The notes beneath the pieces were generated by a model, which was not told where the DNA came from, did no database searches, and saw nothing but the letters and a program-made list of their open reading frames with translations. This document shows positions 1-12,909 of a stretch of 64,000 nt of DNA, one piece after another. The stretch spans positions 124,001 to 188,000 of the forward strand of contig JAVXUO010001660.1 in NCBI GenBank assembly GCA_033065855.1, written 5' to 3'. The stretch is from Escallonia rubra. Taxonomy: Eukaryota; Streptophyta; Magnoliopsida; Escalloniales; Escalloniaceae. A program made the position numbers and the translations under genes. Position 1 is the first letter of the stretch; each line of letters starts with the position of its first letter.

Positions 1-3000
1 GCCATACAAAGATTTGATAAGCTTACAAACCTTTGTTTCTAGGCCCTTTAGTACAAAACCTTCCAGTTGTTCCATGTACACCTCCTCATCTAAAATACCA
101 TTTAGAAAAGCAGTCTTGACGTCCATTTGGTGTATAACTAGTTTGTTAATGGACGATAACGCAAACAATAATCTTATAGTGCTAAGTCTAGCTACCGGAG
201 CGTAAGTGTCGAAATAGTCAATTCCTTCCTTTTGTTTAAAACCCTTGGCTACAAGTCTAACTTTATACTTATCTACGGATCCGTCTGGCTTAAGCTTTCG
301 CTTAAAGATCCATTTGCAGCCTATTGGTTTAAACCCTAGTGGTAAATCAGTCAATACCCAAGTTTGATTTGACATTATTGACTCTATTTCATCATTTATA
401 GCTTCTTGCCACAAGTCAGAATCTCGAGAAGTTATGGCTTCTCGATATGAAAGAGGGTCATGTTCTACATTATACATATGAGAGTAATCACCTTCATTTC
501 TACTTCCCTCAACTAAAAATTGGTAGAAATCTGGACCATAGGTTTTCTCAATTCTTGCTCTCTTACTTCTCCTTAGTTCACCTCCTTCCCCCATTTTCGG
601 AGTAGGGTGAACTTGATCCTCATTGACGATGTCTTCACTTTTTCGATTCTAGAGAAAGAATCTCAAAGAATTCAGCATCTCTAGATTCCAAAATAATATT
701 TTGGCTAACGGATTCCGTTGATTCCATGGTTAAGAATCTATACGCTTTGCTATGTTGAGCATAGCCTATGAAGACACATTCGATTGCCTTTTCCCCCAAT
801 TTGGGTCTTTTTGGATCGGTTAGCCTTACTAACGCCCTACACCCCCACACTTTAAGGTGTCCAAAAGAAGGTTTTCTCTTCTTCCGTAGCTCATAGGGTG
901 TGACATTAGATACCTTGTGGGGTATACGATTAAGTATATATGTGGAAGTCATGAGAGCTTCCCCCCACAAATTCTTAGGCAAATTAGAAGTAAGTAATAA
1001 GGTATTAACCATTTCTTGCAAGTACATATTTTTCCTCTCGACTACACCATTTTGCTGTGGACTATAAGGAGCTGTAACTTGGTGTATGATACCCCAAGTT
1101 TCAAATAGATCATCAAAGGAAATATATTCACCTCCCCTATCCGACCGTAAAATTTTAATCTTACGATCTAGTTGATTCTCTACTTCCGTTTTGTAAATTT
1201 TAAATTTATCCAAAGCTTCATCCTTAGTCCTAAGAAGATACGTGTATGTATAACGTGAACAATCATCTATAAATGTAATGAAATATCTTTTACCACCCCT
1301 TGTTAGATTACCTTCCATTTCACACAAGTTCGAATGTACTAATTCTAATAGTTGTGTTTTCCTCTCAACCCCTTTAAAGGGTTTTCTAGCAATTTTAGAC
1401 TTTATGCAAACTGAACATTTCTCTAAACTAGGTGAAGTAATTTGAGGTATTAAACTCAATTTTACCATACTTCTCATGTGTTTATAATTAACATGACCTA
1501 GTCTAGAGTGCCATAAATTAAATGGAACATCAATATCAGCCAACTTAGTATCTTTATTAGCCATAGTAAGCTTGTACAATCCATTGGTTACATAGCCCTT
1601 GCCAACATAGTACCCTCCCTTAGTCAGAATTACACTATCTGACTCAAATAAAATCTTAAATCCAAACTGATTAAGCATACTAACGGATATAAGATTTTTC
1701 CTAACATCGGGAACAAAAAGCACATCCTTTAAGGTCAGCGTCTTTCCGGAAGAGAGATAGAGCACCACAGTTCCTTTGCCCATGACCTTAGCCGTAGATG
1801 AATTTCCCATGCAGAGTTGATATCCCTCCGCAACTGGCTCGAGGTCCTTGAGCAGATTTCTGTTTTTAACAATATGCTTGGTTGCACCGGAGTCAACCCA
1901 CCACTCTTCATCTTCCCCCATCATGTTGGCTTCGGAAACCACTGCAACGAAGTCCTCGTTGTCAACCACATTGGCATGGTCCTTTTTCTGCCTCTTAGCC
2001 ACTCGGCAATTCTTCTTGAAGTGGCCAATTTTCCCACACTTCCAACAGGCCTTTTTAGGCTTGTCTTGCCGGTTGGTAGAAACAGAAGCTTGACCATCAA
2101 GCTTTCGCTTAGTGCCACTAGAGGAGCCATGATCTATCACAAGAGCCTTGGAGGACTTGTTGTCTTCCAACTCAAGCCTATCCAAGTTTCGAGAGTTCTC
2201 TTCAACTTGGATATACTTGACCAACTCTTGCATGGTCATGGCATCCTTCTTTTGTTTTAACTCCTTACGACATTCTTTCCAAGCCAACGGCAATTTAGAA
2301 ATTATCGTTGACACTTGGAAAGACTCGTCAAGAGAGTGGCCCTCCGAAATAATTAAATTCATAATCATTTGCAGTTCATGAATCTGAGTAATAACTGACT
2401 TGCTACCTACCATGCGGAAGTCAACCAACTTACTGATTAGGAATTTTTTATTCCCGGCGCCCTCCGTCTTTTACTTATTGTCGACATTATTCCAAAGTTC
2501 ATTTGCGGGTCTGTTTGCATACTTGATCTCGTATACGTCGTATAAAGTGTCGGACAGCCCTCCCAAAATGTATCCCTTGCAGAAAGTGTCATCCTCCTCC
2601 CACATTTGCTTGTGCTTCATGGCAGTCTGCTTTGTTGCTTCGTCTGCAGCTTCATCGACGATAGGCTTTGGAATAGTGAGCACATAGGCAATCTTCAATG
2701 CAGCAAGAAAGAAGTACATCTTGCTCTTCCATCGCCTAAAGAAAGAGCCATCGAACTTAGCCAGCTTTGAGATGTCGTTGGTGACAGGCATCCTTGAAGT
2801 ATTCTCCATCGTAGCCAAAATACTGTCTTAAGATTGTTGGAAATAAAGGCAGTATGGAGAAACTGGACTGAAGATGCCTGAGTCGAATGCGTTGCACTCT
2901 TTCCTTAAGACAGTATTTGCTCCCTTATAATCTGCTTAGGGTAGCAGCAAATCTGCCTCCCAAGATAAAACAGGCGAGACACTGTTGATCACAGCAGAAT

Positions 3001-3688
3001 GCAATCAACAGACAGAAATTTGAGAGAGAGCAAGAGAGAATTCGAAGTATATTTTATGATCTGACCATCAGCCTATTTATAGACACCAAAGGGTGCCAAG
3101 AACATGTGCAAACAGTTGTGACAGTTAAGTGACTCTGCAGATGCCACTTAACAGTCACAATCTGTAAACACAATATAGAGGTGCAACATTTGAACTAAAA
3201 GGCACCAATTGCAGTTGCCATTTCAAAATTAACTGTTTCAGTTCAAGTTGCAGCTCACAGCTGAATTTGTCGCAAAAGTTAAGGCTGGGCTCGGGGCGAG
3301 GGCTCCTAGCGACAATGCACACATGCAAAGTGCGCCTAAAAGCGCCAATAGCGCCTTTATGCCGCCGCCGCCGTCGCCGTCGCCGGCGCGCGCGCGAGCG
3401 CGTGTGCGGTGCGGTGCACCGCACATGTGCAAGTGCATGGCCATGCATACCATGTGTTTCTAGAACAATATGGTATGTCACATGGCCATTTAAATACCCT
3501 TAACTTTTCCATTTCCCAAGTCATGTGGGAACCCACTTCATGATTAGTTTCAACCTTATTAAATGCCAATGTTTGAGAGTTAATATCTCTCAAACCAATC
3601 AATCAATTTGATTGATTCTTTTTGCAACTTATTCCTTGTAATACAAACTTTAATAAGGTAATAATCTATTATTGGAAAATTTCCAACA
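1..3688 (-). mobile_element. Copia-1, broken Ty1/copia retrotransposon, cut by the window edge
   Basis: This is an old retroelement copy read on the minus strand. Its 5' LTR is at 2835-3688 and its body runs left past base 1. In element order the body shows a Gag domain (about 2820 to 2000), a CCHC knuckle (CWKCGKIGHFKKNC), a protease motif (WVDSGAT), the integrase HHCC region (LWHSRLGHVNY), an integrase core with RSDRGGEY, and the start of reverse transcriptase ([13 protein letters not shown]) in the last 600 bases. That domain order, integrase before reverse transcriptase, defines Ty1/copia. The coding region is broken at about two places. The second LTR lies outside the window, so its age cannot be estimated here. 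It resembles Copia-2 at 45693-52390 but has a different LTR. Confidence 0.93.
2835..3688 (-). repeat. 5' LTR of Copia-1
   Basis: The 854-base LTR is bounded by the inverted ends TGTTGGAAAT and ATTTCCAACA. A TATA-like sequence, read on the minus strand, lies near 3070-3081. A GC-rich tract at 3361-3415 with alternating CG stands out from the AT-rich surroundings. Directly inside the element the sequence reads ATCTTAAGAC on the minus strand. That is not the usual initiator-methionine primer site TGGTATCAGAGC. Confidence 0.85.
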
Positions 3689-3872
3689 TGATGAACACTC
3701 CTGCACAACCTGAGCAACAGCTGCTTATAAAAGCGCCATCGGCACCGGTCATCGAGGAGCTCGATTACACAAATGCCCTAACATGATAAGGCGTTAAAAC
3801 AATTAGACTGTGGCTAATACATTGAAACTAACAGTTCGGGATTTGGCATACCTGATGCAAGGGCATCCAACG

Positions 3873-4113
3873 TCAATCGCGGAAGATAGAGTTCTCTATA
3901 TGTTCTTCCTGGAAAGGTGATATTGTTAACTACATTTGAGCAATAACTTAATTAGACATGCATACAAAAACTCCCCACTTCATGGACACAGAAGGCAAGT
4001 ACATAGACTGTACATTGATCTCGGAAGACATAGCCAAGGTTGATGGTCCATGTATCTTAATCTCAAGTGCTTTCCGCAGCTGTGATCTAGGATTTCTAAG
4101 CTGGTTGCTAACG
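3873..4113 (-). other. Exon-like blocks, possible gene remnant
   Basis: On the minus strand, about 4113 to 4026 can be read as a codon run containing LRKALEIKIHGPSTLAMSSE, ending before a GT. A second short block (3908 to 3873) follows a CTTTCCAG acceptor-like site and closes with a stop. This could be the last two exons of a lost gene. I do not recognise the protein, and runs this short can arise by chance. Confidence 0.2.
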
Positions 4114-5892
4114 TAGGTTTTTCAGTATCTTTTAATGTTGAGAATCTTTTTTCTTCGTGCCCTAACTTCTCTATATTGTTGAAATCTGATTGATGAAAGG
4201 AACCGTGCCATTGCATACGAAGGGTGACCTAACAAAGGTTCGTTAACTGTAAGATATGGAAAGGTTAAAATTATACTTGGAAATAGTGTAATATCTAATA
4301 GCACATTGCAGAAGTTAATAAACAACCTTAGCTATTGTTTGGAATCCATTTTTGTGGTGAACAAAGTAAATGCTTCAGGTTTTTTAAACATTTGATATGG
4401 ACATATAATTCACTGTTTTAATTTAAAAATCTATTTCAACTTTACTTATTTCAACTTTAACAAAAGAAATTCGTTTTTAGAGCAAGGCATCATATCAAAT
4501 TGCATTGTTACTGTATTATATAGTACAACCACACTCAAAAAAGGAAAAGGGTGTGAGTAAATTCAACACCTAGGGAATAAGGGAATTTCCTATAATCTTG
4601 ACATTGCTTTATGCTGAAAGAGGTACTGGAAATCCCACCTGATATAGTTAACATGTTGAAAATTACTGTTAGGAATCACAACATATATTCGGCCACTGAT
4701 AGAAATTAACAACAGCTGAAAAAATGAAGATGCTGGTAGAATAAAAGTGTCATGGACAAATGTCTGGGAGCAGTGATAACTAAGTTAGTTTCACCTGACT
4801 TCCTCAATGAGTTGGTGTTCATGCTGTTTGGCTGGCTCTTTCCCACTTCTATATTCCAAAGTCTGACCTCCCTATATTGGTTTGCAATTGGGCAATGGGA
4901 TAATAATATTTTTTCAGTACTACATTATGCTAGCTATAGGAACATTCAATTTTAACCATGCAGAGAAAAGAGGATTCCAGTTAAGACACTTTTAATACAT
5001 CACATGTGCTTACACAACTTGGAAAGGGAAGGAGTTGAAATAAGAAAAAACAAACAAATGTTCAAGTAAAAGTTGTGTGGCTGAAAAATGTATCATAGTT
5101 CAAGCGCTATATAACAAATATCTGTTGTGTGGGTTAAGTTCTGGAATAATGTAGAACAGTTCTAGCAGCATTCTAAGCAGTATTGTATCTGTACAGTTTA
5201 TGTACAGGACATGAATATCATTTTGTGCATTTAAGCTTTCTGGGAAATCTTTTATATGGTACTGGACATGAGTATCATTTTGTACATTTAATCTTCAATG
5301 CAAAATCTTGTTTTTAACTTAGTAAGGGATCATGTCCTTGAAGAAGCAAACAACACATTAGGGCCCAATGACTTGATTATTCTTAGCAGAAGAACTATCA
5401 TACACGACTCCACGAAGTTGGGGTGCAACTTTAACTGGAAGGTGGAAAACAAAGAAATTATTGCAGCCCTTTTTCCAAATCGCAAAGCAATCAGATCCAC
5501 CAGAGATGCTGATGCACTAAAACATAACATAAGTCTCTTCTTTCCCCTGCTATGAGTCGTGGAACAATTTAGTCCATCTAGATACACAGTAGAGCTACCA
5601 TCAATTTACAAAGAATAGAGTTAGAAATTCACAAATTCGAGGAAAATTGCTTCAAATCAAAATCTGGTATAGATTGCTTTGAGCAATCCATTCAATAAAG
5701 CATGCACTTCCAATTTTCCTGTACAAAGTATAACATTAACTCATGCATGAAAACATGTTTAATGCCCATGGTCGTACATACTGGTAATGTAGTATAGTAC
5801 ATGGCATACAGATGAATCAATCGTGGAGATCCTAGAACTAATAAGCGAATAAAGAACTGAAACACTTTATTGAATTCATGCATGCAATTGTA

Positions 5893-5944
5893 TTTTTTGC
5901 ATAAGGGAGAGGGGTTGCATTTTTTGCATAAGGGAGAGGGGTTA
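5893..5944. repeat. Two-copy tandem repeat, about 26 bp
   Basis: Two adjacent near-identical units begin TTTTTTGCATAAGGGAGAGG (5893-5919 and 5920-5944). They form a simple local duplication in non-coding DNA. Confidence 0.9.
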
Positions 5945-6534
5945 CTTGATATAGAGACTAACAAAGGTGCGTGGAGGAAGAGAGGATTTGAAGGAGCCTT
6001 CTCTATTAAATAGGAGCCTTCTCTGCTTGATTACAACGGCTTCAAACCAAAATTTGGGAGAATCTAGGCTGCACGGGAAATCAATTTGATTTGATAAAAA
6101 TTGCTTCAAACCAAAATCTAGTATGTTGATGGAGTGCTGTTTTTTGCGGGTTCATTAAAGAAGCGGTTACCTGTTTTGTGGGTTTGATTAAAGAGACGGC
6201 AGAGGAAAGGTGGCATTGGGGTGGAATTAGAGCTCAAGGGCCGCAAGACTTAAGCCTATACCGTGGAGGAAGAGCAGATTGACGGATTAAAGGAGGATCC
6301 TCTACTGGATAAAACTCTACGCAGGGAGCTCAAGAGTTTCCATTTTTTGGTTTCACAGAGTATTCTAGTGTGAAAGAGTTTTGTTTGAGAATGAGACTCT
6401 AGGAGTGGAAGTTCAATCCTACATGGCGAGCAACAATGAGTTCTAAAAATCTGATGTAGCGTAATTAGAGAGCTTTAAAAATTCAATGTGTCGCAATTCT
6501 AAGTTAAGGTTTCAACTTTATATATACTAGCTAA

Positions 6535-6556
6535 TGGACCCGTACATTGCACGGGA
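6535..6556. repeat. Palindromic motif CCGTACATTGCACGGG region
   Basis: A short imperfect hairpin, GGACCCGTACATTGCACGGG, follows an alternating TA run. Motifs of this form recur in plant repeats and near some Helitron ends. No second end or Helitron coding region is visible, so the class is uncertain. Confidence 0.25.
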
Positions 6557-7899
6557 TAGTACACAATTTGATTTACCTATCAGTTGAATACTTTAGCATA
6601 GTGTAATAGATTATAGTTTCAAGAAGAAAAAAAATTAGCCTATGTACAACTTAAGACAATAAAAATTATTTGATGATAATTGATTAAGACATAAAATAAT
6701 CTTTTGGTTTAAATTTTGGTGTTACCAATCTATCGTCTAAAACTCATATCAGAAAAAAGGTGCTATAACTTTTACCAACATGCATTTAATATACCAAGCT
6801 AACAATGCTCTAGGAAATTTCTTAAATGTCAATAGGGTCACCTGTACTTTTCTTCTGAGAAATGCTTAGCATATTAATGTATTGCTATATACAGTATCTT
6901 TGAAGTTATACATGCAGGAGAAAGAAAACCTCGAATAAGGTCTCTTGATCAAAGTAAACTAATTCATTATTATACAAAGTCATTCTAGTGAATAAACCAT
7001 CCGTCAAAACCTAAACCTAAAATTGTTGTTTAATCAGGCTCAACATTTGTTCAATTTAGATTGTGAACAAAATGTGTCCACCCTTTACTACTCCAACACC
7101 TTAGTACTATCATTTCCCTGTAATAATAATCAATACTGTGACCAACTGTTATCGCTAGCACCATATCTGCAGTTGCCACCACGAACATTATATTACTGTT
7201 AGCACTGCCACCAAAAACTATACCGCCGCATCGGGTAGGTAGAAAGGATATTAAAATCACCGCACAGAATCCAAAAGAATATTTTTATGTGATTCTGAAG
7301 GTCTTCGCCGCCATCTCTGCCACTCCCAGATGTTTCAACATTTTATGCATATATTAATCGCACTTCAACCACTACCATTACCTACATGACCCTCACCATT
7401 GCCACTATAATAATTATCGTTAACACTTGCACCATTGCTCCCACCTCTAATTTCTCGATCACCTCACCCGCCGCCTGGCATCTAACTTTACCATCTTGCT
7501 TGCGCTATTACCATAACTATAACCATCAACCACCCAAGCTACTATCAACACAAAGGTACCACATATCGTATGTGTACTTGTAATTTAGATAAAAGTTATC
7601 TTAAACCTCATTACTCTTCCATTTGTTAAACATAAACCTATGAATTATTATATTTATTGTCATAATAACTTACCAAGAGTAATTCAAATTGAAGCAATTA
7701 TATATTTGTTATTTATTCTTTTGAGTTTCAAGGACCAAAGGCTGCTTAACACGGTAGCCCCTATCTTGTTAGATATTATACTAAAGCCATCAGTCTACCA
7801 TTTTAGTCTTTTCCATGCAAAAGGAAGAAAAACATGAACTTTAAATTAAGCAATTAGCAACTTTATTTCAGAACTTAGAGAAAATACTTGTTTGTCTAA

Positions 7900-9480
7900 G
7901 AAGAAGTGTACGGGTAAATACATGGTCTTAAAGATGCTAGTAAGGCGTAAGAAGTATGAAAATGGCAATATGTTTCGATGTTACAGGACAAAAAGTGGCT
8001 GGTCAAGAAAAGACATTCATAAAAAAAAAAATCAATTACAGATCCATGAATTGTTCGCTACAGTTACGTGACTTTATCATGAATTGAAAGGTAGTGTAAA
8101 CTTATCATCTAAAGTCAAAAAACCATAATAAGGCTTAAGTTAGTTTGTTTAACAGAAACAATGACTTTAGTTAAGAAAAAAATACTTAGTTAGGCTATGA
8201 AATTAACACCCCTCTGTTATTATTCATAATAACACACTAATAGCAAGAAAATTTTAGATTTAGCTACAAAAATCTCCTAAAGTGTGTGTAGGTAGGAAGA
8301 AGATATCTTTGCAAACAGGGATCTCAATCTTCCGCTTGTTTTAAAGCCTAATGAGCATTTCACCCCTAATAGTACATGTATGACTTTCATTTCTCTTCGA
8401 CTCCATAAAGACTTAAGATGCTGCGAAGACAAAATTGTGAAAAAAGGCACAAAAGGAAAGTCTGTCTTTAACTGTACCTACTAAATAATGACATTTGATA
8501 TATAATTGTAGTTTCGACTTGAAGACAAACTAAAAGGTAATTCGTATACTATTCATGATATTAAACCTCTATGGCGAAAAATTCAGATGTTATGAGAAAA
8601 GACTTTTTCAAAGAATTGGATAAAAAGTGGCTGGTCAAAAACAGATTTGATCAAAACTGTATTATCCAATAATTTTATCCTACAATTGAGAGAAATTATT
8701 GTGAATTGAAAGGCTTCTTATCAGCTAAATTGAGAACTCCAAAGTAACTCACATATGCTTGTCATGACATGAACTATGACTTCGGACAAAAAAACTTGTG
8801 ATGCTATCTAATACTCAACTGTTGTTTCTTCCACTATAGCTTGTTCTCAAGCCTCGTGAGCATTGAACACCTAACGGCATTTGCATTTCAACTTCTTGTC
8901 AAACCAATAAAAACTTAAAGTGCGGTAAATAAACAAAACAGTAATGAAAATACCAAAGAAAGGTTCATCGTCAAAATGCACCTAATAAACATCGAATTGG
9001 AAAGATAATTTTGATGATGAGATTTATACAGAAAAAAACGATAAGGTAATACCACTCATGAATTCCAGATGTAGTGAAAAAAAGAAAAAACCTTTTGTAA
9101 GCATAGGAATAAAAGTGGTTGATCAAAAAATATGTTTTCCATCACTTTATCATGAATCAAAAAAGGGGTTTTTCATCACCTTATGATGAATTAAAAGCCG
9201 TTCTTATCTTAAACAAAAAGTTAATAAGAAATTCTAGATTAGAGATAGGCAATTGGTTCAAAAAAGTTAATAAGATTCTAGATTTAGAGATAGATAATTG
9301 GACAAAGAGTGTCTTGCGCAACCAGGAATCTCAAGCTTTGGCTTGTTGCATCTATCGAGTATCAAAATTGATTACACAACCAGAAATAGGATTATAAACA
9401 AATAAATTGGGACGCTCATTGCTCTTGATATTTGTCGTTGAAAATCTCTTTAAATACAATAAGAGTCCTGAAAGACCTGA
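7900..9480. repeat. Diverged tandem repeat, unit about 0.5-0.6 kb
   Basis: The phrase AAAAGTGGCTGGTCAA recurs at about 7990, 8620 and (as AAAAGTGGTTGATCAA) 9110. Other phrases recur in the same order after the first two: a GAGCATT..CACC segment near 8350 and 8860, and text around a 'delayed TTGAATTGAAAGG' string near 8080 and 8700. This suggests about three old tandem units of non-coding DNA. Confidence 0.5.
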
Positions 9481-9741
9481 AATTGGTTAAGAGAGACGAT
9501 ATATGCACCCACCGTGGCTTCTGCATTTGGTTCATAGGAAGAAAGGGGGTTGATACTTAAAGCGAGTTCAACCCCACACGGCGCCATCCCATTTCTTGGT
9601 AGGAAGCAGCATCATGGCTTGTGGCACTTACCCTGCATGTTGAGTGGAGCTAGGGGAACTATCTAATCATATTGTTGTAGACCAAAATTAACATGAGGAA
9701 GCAGTGTGGTGTACGGAGTGACTCAAGATTGAGAAGTTAAT

Positions 9742-11517
9742 TGTTATATCCCGAAAATTTTCTTTTTCTGTGTGAAATTAGAATTTTTTAATAAATAAGT
9801 TTGTGGTCTTTTGTTGAAATTAAGAAATTAGTTTGGGATTGTTTCTGAAATTTTCGGTCGAATTAAAGTGGTTTAATTCGAATCAAAACTATTTGATGTT
9901 AAAGTTTTGGAGTCTAAAAGATTCGGTCGAAGGAAATGGTTTTTGCTTCGAATAAAAATATTTTACTTCAACGAAAAGTATTTAAATTGTGTAGAATGAG
10001 CTATTAAAGTTTTCATTCGAATTAAAAGTTTTAATTCGAATGAAAACCAGTGTTCGGTCGAATGAAAATACTTTTGCTTCGAATGAAAATAGTTTTGCTT
10101 CGTATAAAAAGATTTTTTGGTGTAGAATATGCTACTAAAGTTTTCATTCGAATTAAAAGTTTTAATTCGAATGAAAACTCATTTTCGGTCGAATGAAAAA
10201 AAAAAGTTTTCATTTGAATTAAAAGTTTTAATTCGAATAAAAACACATTTTCGGTCGAATTAAAAAAGAAAAAATTTTGAAGCATTTTCACCTCTGTTGG
10301 ATTCGGTCTAATTAAAACTATTTTTCGGTAGAATGAAAACTTAAAAGTTTTGTCCCACATAAATAGTGTCTTATTTCCTCTCTAACCATTTTTTTTTTGG
10401 GTTCTCTGTTTCTTCCTCCTTTGCCCGTGCGCGCGAGAGAGAAAGAGAGAGAGAAGAAGGCTTGGGAGGTTCGTGAGTTCTAAGGAGGAGCTTAAGAATT
10501 GTATTTCTCAAAAGCTTGGCTAAGGTAAGGGTTTATTTTCGAAATTCAAATCAGCGATGGACCAATCGCTCATGTAAGTCTTTAGTTTCTTTTTGAAATC
10601 CGAACTTCTTCGAAGTGATTCTTCTTCTCCTTTTTGCTTTGAGCTTTGATATGAATAACTTGGTCTCAATGCTATGACTTGTGAAATTCAATTTCCGTCA
10701 AATCCGTTTGACCTTAGAATTTGCCATATTGATATCGTTCATTTAAGTAATTAATGATTTTCATTATTTCGTGAACTTTGTATATTGTTTGACATGTCCG
10801 ATATTTGATAACGGTTAGCTTGAGATTTTTGTTTTGGTAACTTTATGAGCCATGTCACAGTGTATGTGACTTATTTTCGATTTACCCACGTAGATTGAAA
10901 CGCGGGCTAGTTCAGCGAGAATTGAGCTAGAGATCGTGATTTTACTTTCTGAACCGGCCTCATATGTCAGTGATGACGTATGTGACCGCTTTTGAAATGG
11001 CACTCTAGTGTCTGTCTTTATATTCAGATATGTTTTGACATTCGAAATCTGGTTTGATTATCTGTTTTGTTGAGACCCTTTGTGCTTCCGAAATTTTTGT
11101 TTCTCAGATGTTTTTGTTTTCGTTTGATTGGTCCTTTGAGCGACCTTACTGGGCATTTGGCTCATTCCCTTATTGTTTCTCCTTTCAGGTGATCAGTAGG
11201 TGGGACTTTGGGATCGAAGGGCTAGCTGAGTGATCAAGAGTTAGCTACCTTTGTTTCAGAGTTAGTACTGATATTTTGAGTGTAATGTTTGAGACAAATT
11301 GTTATTATTTAGGTTTTATTTTGGGAAACTCCGTGTCGGAGAACTTGAATTGTACAAAGGCTTGGGGCCACTATGCTAGATATTGATGTACTTTTTTTGG
11401 GGAATTATTAGTGTGCGCTCTGATTTTCCATTTTGGAGTCTTTTGAAAATTATAGGAATCTATATGATATCTGTGTATTCGAAATTAACACTCCGTAAAT
11501 AAATTCGAGGCGTTACA
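9742..11517 (+). repeat. LTR of Gypsy-1
   Basis: The first 600 bases (about 9838-10330) are an array of TTCG/AATTAAAA words containing two perfect 39-base inverted repeats (10009-10047 and 10140-10178; 19-base arms around one base). A third, imperfect one lies near 10207. From about 10575 to the end the sequence matches 59600-60536 closely. Confidence 0.85.
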
Positions 11518-11519
11518 GT

Positions 11520-11531
11520 TGGTATCAGAGC
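11520..11531 (+). promoter_or_regulatory. Primer binding site of Gypsy-1
   Basis: TGGTATCAGAGC lies two bases after the LTR end. It is complementary to the 3' end of plant initiator methionine tRNA, the standard primer for many plant LTR elements. Confidence 0.85.
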
Positions 11532-12135
11532 TTAGGTATGAGATTCTGTAGACTCATGCTTAGGATCAGATAAGTTGTGAGATGGGTAGGATGTGTAGAT
11601 TTAAGTGTAATATTTCAGTTAGTATCTGACCTTAGTTTTCTTTTGTAGTAATCACAAGCGGTCGTAGTAATAGACAAACTCGCAATCGAAATGTGGAGCA
11701 GCCAAACGTCATCGAGAACGAGAATTCGCCAGATCTTCTGACCCTTCTGGCAGCTCAGCAAGCTCAGTTGACTCAATTATTGGCTAATCAGCAAGCTCAA
11801 TTAAATCAACAGAATCAACCTACCCCACCTCAAAGTCCGAATCACGGTCAGACTCTGACCCGTAGCTTGTTAGAGCAGTTTGATAAGAAAAATGTAAAAC
11901 CTTTTGGAGGAACCGACGATCCGATTGTGGCGGAGAAGTGGATTTCTCGGCTTGAAAAGTGTTTAGGCCTATGGGTTGTACCGATCAGGAAAAGATAGAA
12001 TTCACAGTGTATAAGTTAGATGGGGAGGGATCAGGATCCCTTGCTGTAACCATGATTGTTACAGCAGGGGTGCTGTCCCATGTTGCTGTGAGAGGAGGAA
12101 GGACAGCACAGACAGAAGGAGCTCGAAGTATGCGC

Positions 12136-12535
12136 GCGCAGATATTCTGACTTGTGTTCGCAAAATTCCGATTATAGGAGCTCGAAGTATTGCCCTTCTA
12201 AATTCAGTGATATACTGTATGTATCCGTTTCTTTTACTAAAAATTATTCTGTAATTTTGTTGTATTGCAGCGTCTATCCTTTTCCATTTGTTTCACGTCT
12301 CTTTAAATTAGTTAAAATCTATCTAAAAATTGATTGTACCATGTTATTCAAACACAATTATTTCATCACGTGACTTTGTATAATCTTGTTGGCGTGTGGC
12401 ATATTTTTTTTGGTGGATTATCGTTGTGTAATTTTATGAGCCATGTCACAGTATGCGACTTTTCAGCTTCTGATTTACCTACGTGAATTGGAATGTGGGC
12501 TAGCTCAGTGGGGATGAGCTATGTATCGCGATCTT
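12136..12535 (+). repeat. Fragment of a related Gypsy LTR (Gypsy-2 type)
   Basis: This piece is nearly the same as the reverse complement of 40430-40790, including a run of more than 150 bases around the phrase CACGTGACTTTGTATAATC. It shares scattered words with the Gypsy-1 LTR (GAGCCATGTCACAGT). It joins the R block at about 12536. Confidence 0.7.
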
Positions 12536-12539
12536 ATAC

Positions 12540-12860
12540 AACGGTCCTAAATTGTCATAGAACAAAGAACTAAGGGAGACAACATATACAACGGTCCTAA
12601 ATTGTTGAAACCACTAATTTTATATCCTACAATTTTTCATTATCGGAAATACCTGTAGATCGAAACCAATGGTCCAACACCATACAATTATTACCCATTT
12701 GAATGCATGATTTTGGTAATAAAAGTTTTAACTGATTTGGTGAAATTGTAGGTAGGACTTAGCGACGGTTGGTCATATTTGTTCAAAGTTGCATGAGGGA
12801 TAACTATTGTATAACTAAATGGTGGGTCTCATCAGGGGCAGACCACCCCCATGACCTTGC

Positions 12861-12909
<49 letters not shown>

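Larger units (their letters stand above)
3689..9741. other. AT-rich intergenic DNA, no supported gene
   Basis: Short open frames occur (for example 5298-5555 and 9119-9397), but none shows a recognisable domain and both strands are open by chance over parts of them. Visible structure is limited to the exon-like blocks near 3873-4113, the short tandem repeat at 5893-5944, a palindromic motif at 6535-6556 and a diverged half-kilobase repeat at about 7900-9480. Phrases such as GCTTCAAACCAAAATCT recur near 5650, 6040 and 6100. Confidence 0.6.
9742..12040 (+). mobile_element. Gypsy-1, truncated Ty3/gypsy element: LTR, primer site, gag remnant
   Basis: An old, incomplete retroelement copy. A 1776-base LTR (9742-11517, ends TGTTATATCC and GGCGTTACA) is followed directly by TGGTATCAGAGC, the primer site for initiator methionine tRNA. 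Further in is a Gag N-terminal region rich in glutamine, ending in a retrotransposon-gag motif (FGGTDDPIVAEKWISRLEK). Homology stops near 12040 and no pol genes or second LTR are attached. A partial LTR of the same family is at 59600-60536. Confidence 0.85.

Noticed and set aside
3155-3602. Five overlapping open frames
   Set aside because: They arise from the GC-rich tract of the Copia-1 LTR.
5298-5587. Open frames on both strands in intergenic DNA
   Set aside because: Overlapping open frames on opposite strands, no recognisable motif, no splice or promoter context.
10031-10360. 109-codon minus-strand frame
   Set aside because: It is the palindromic TTCG/AATTAAAA array of the Gypsy-1 LTR read as protein; repeats explain the open frame.
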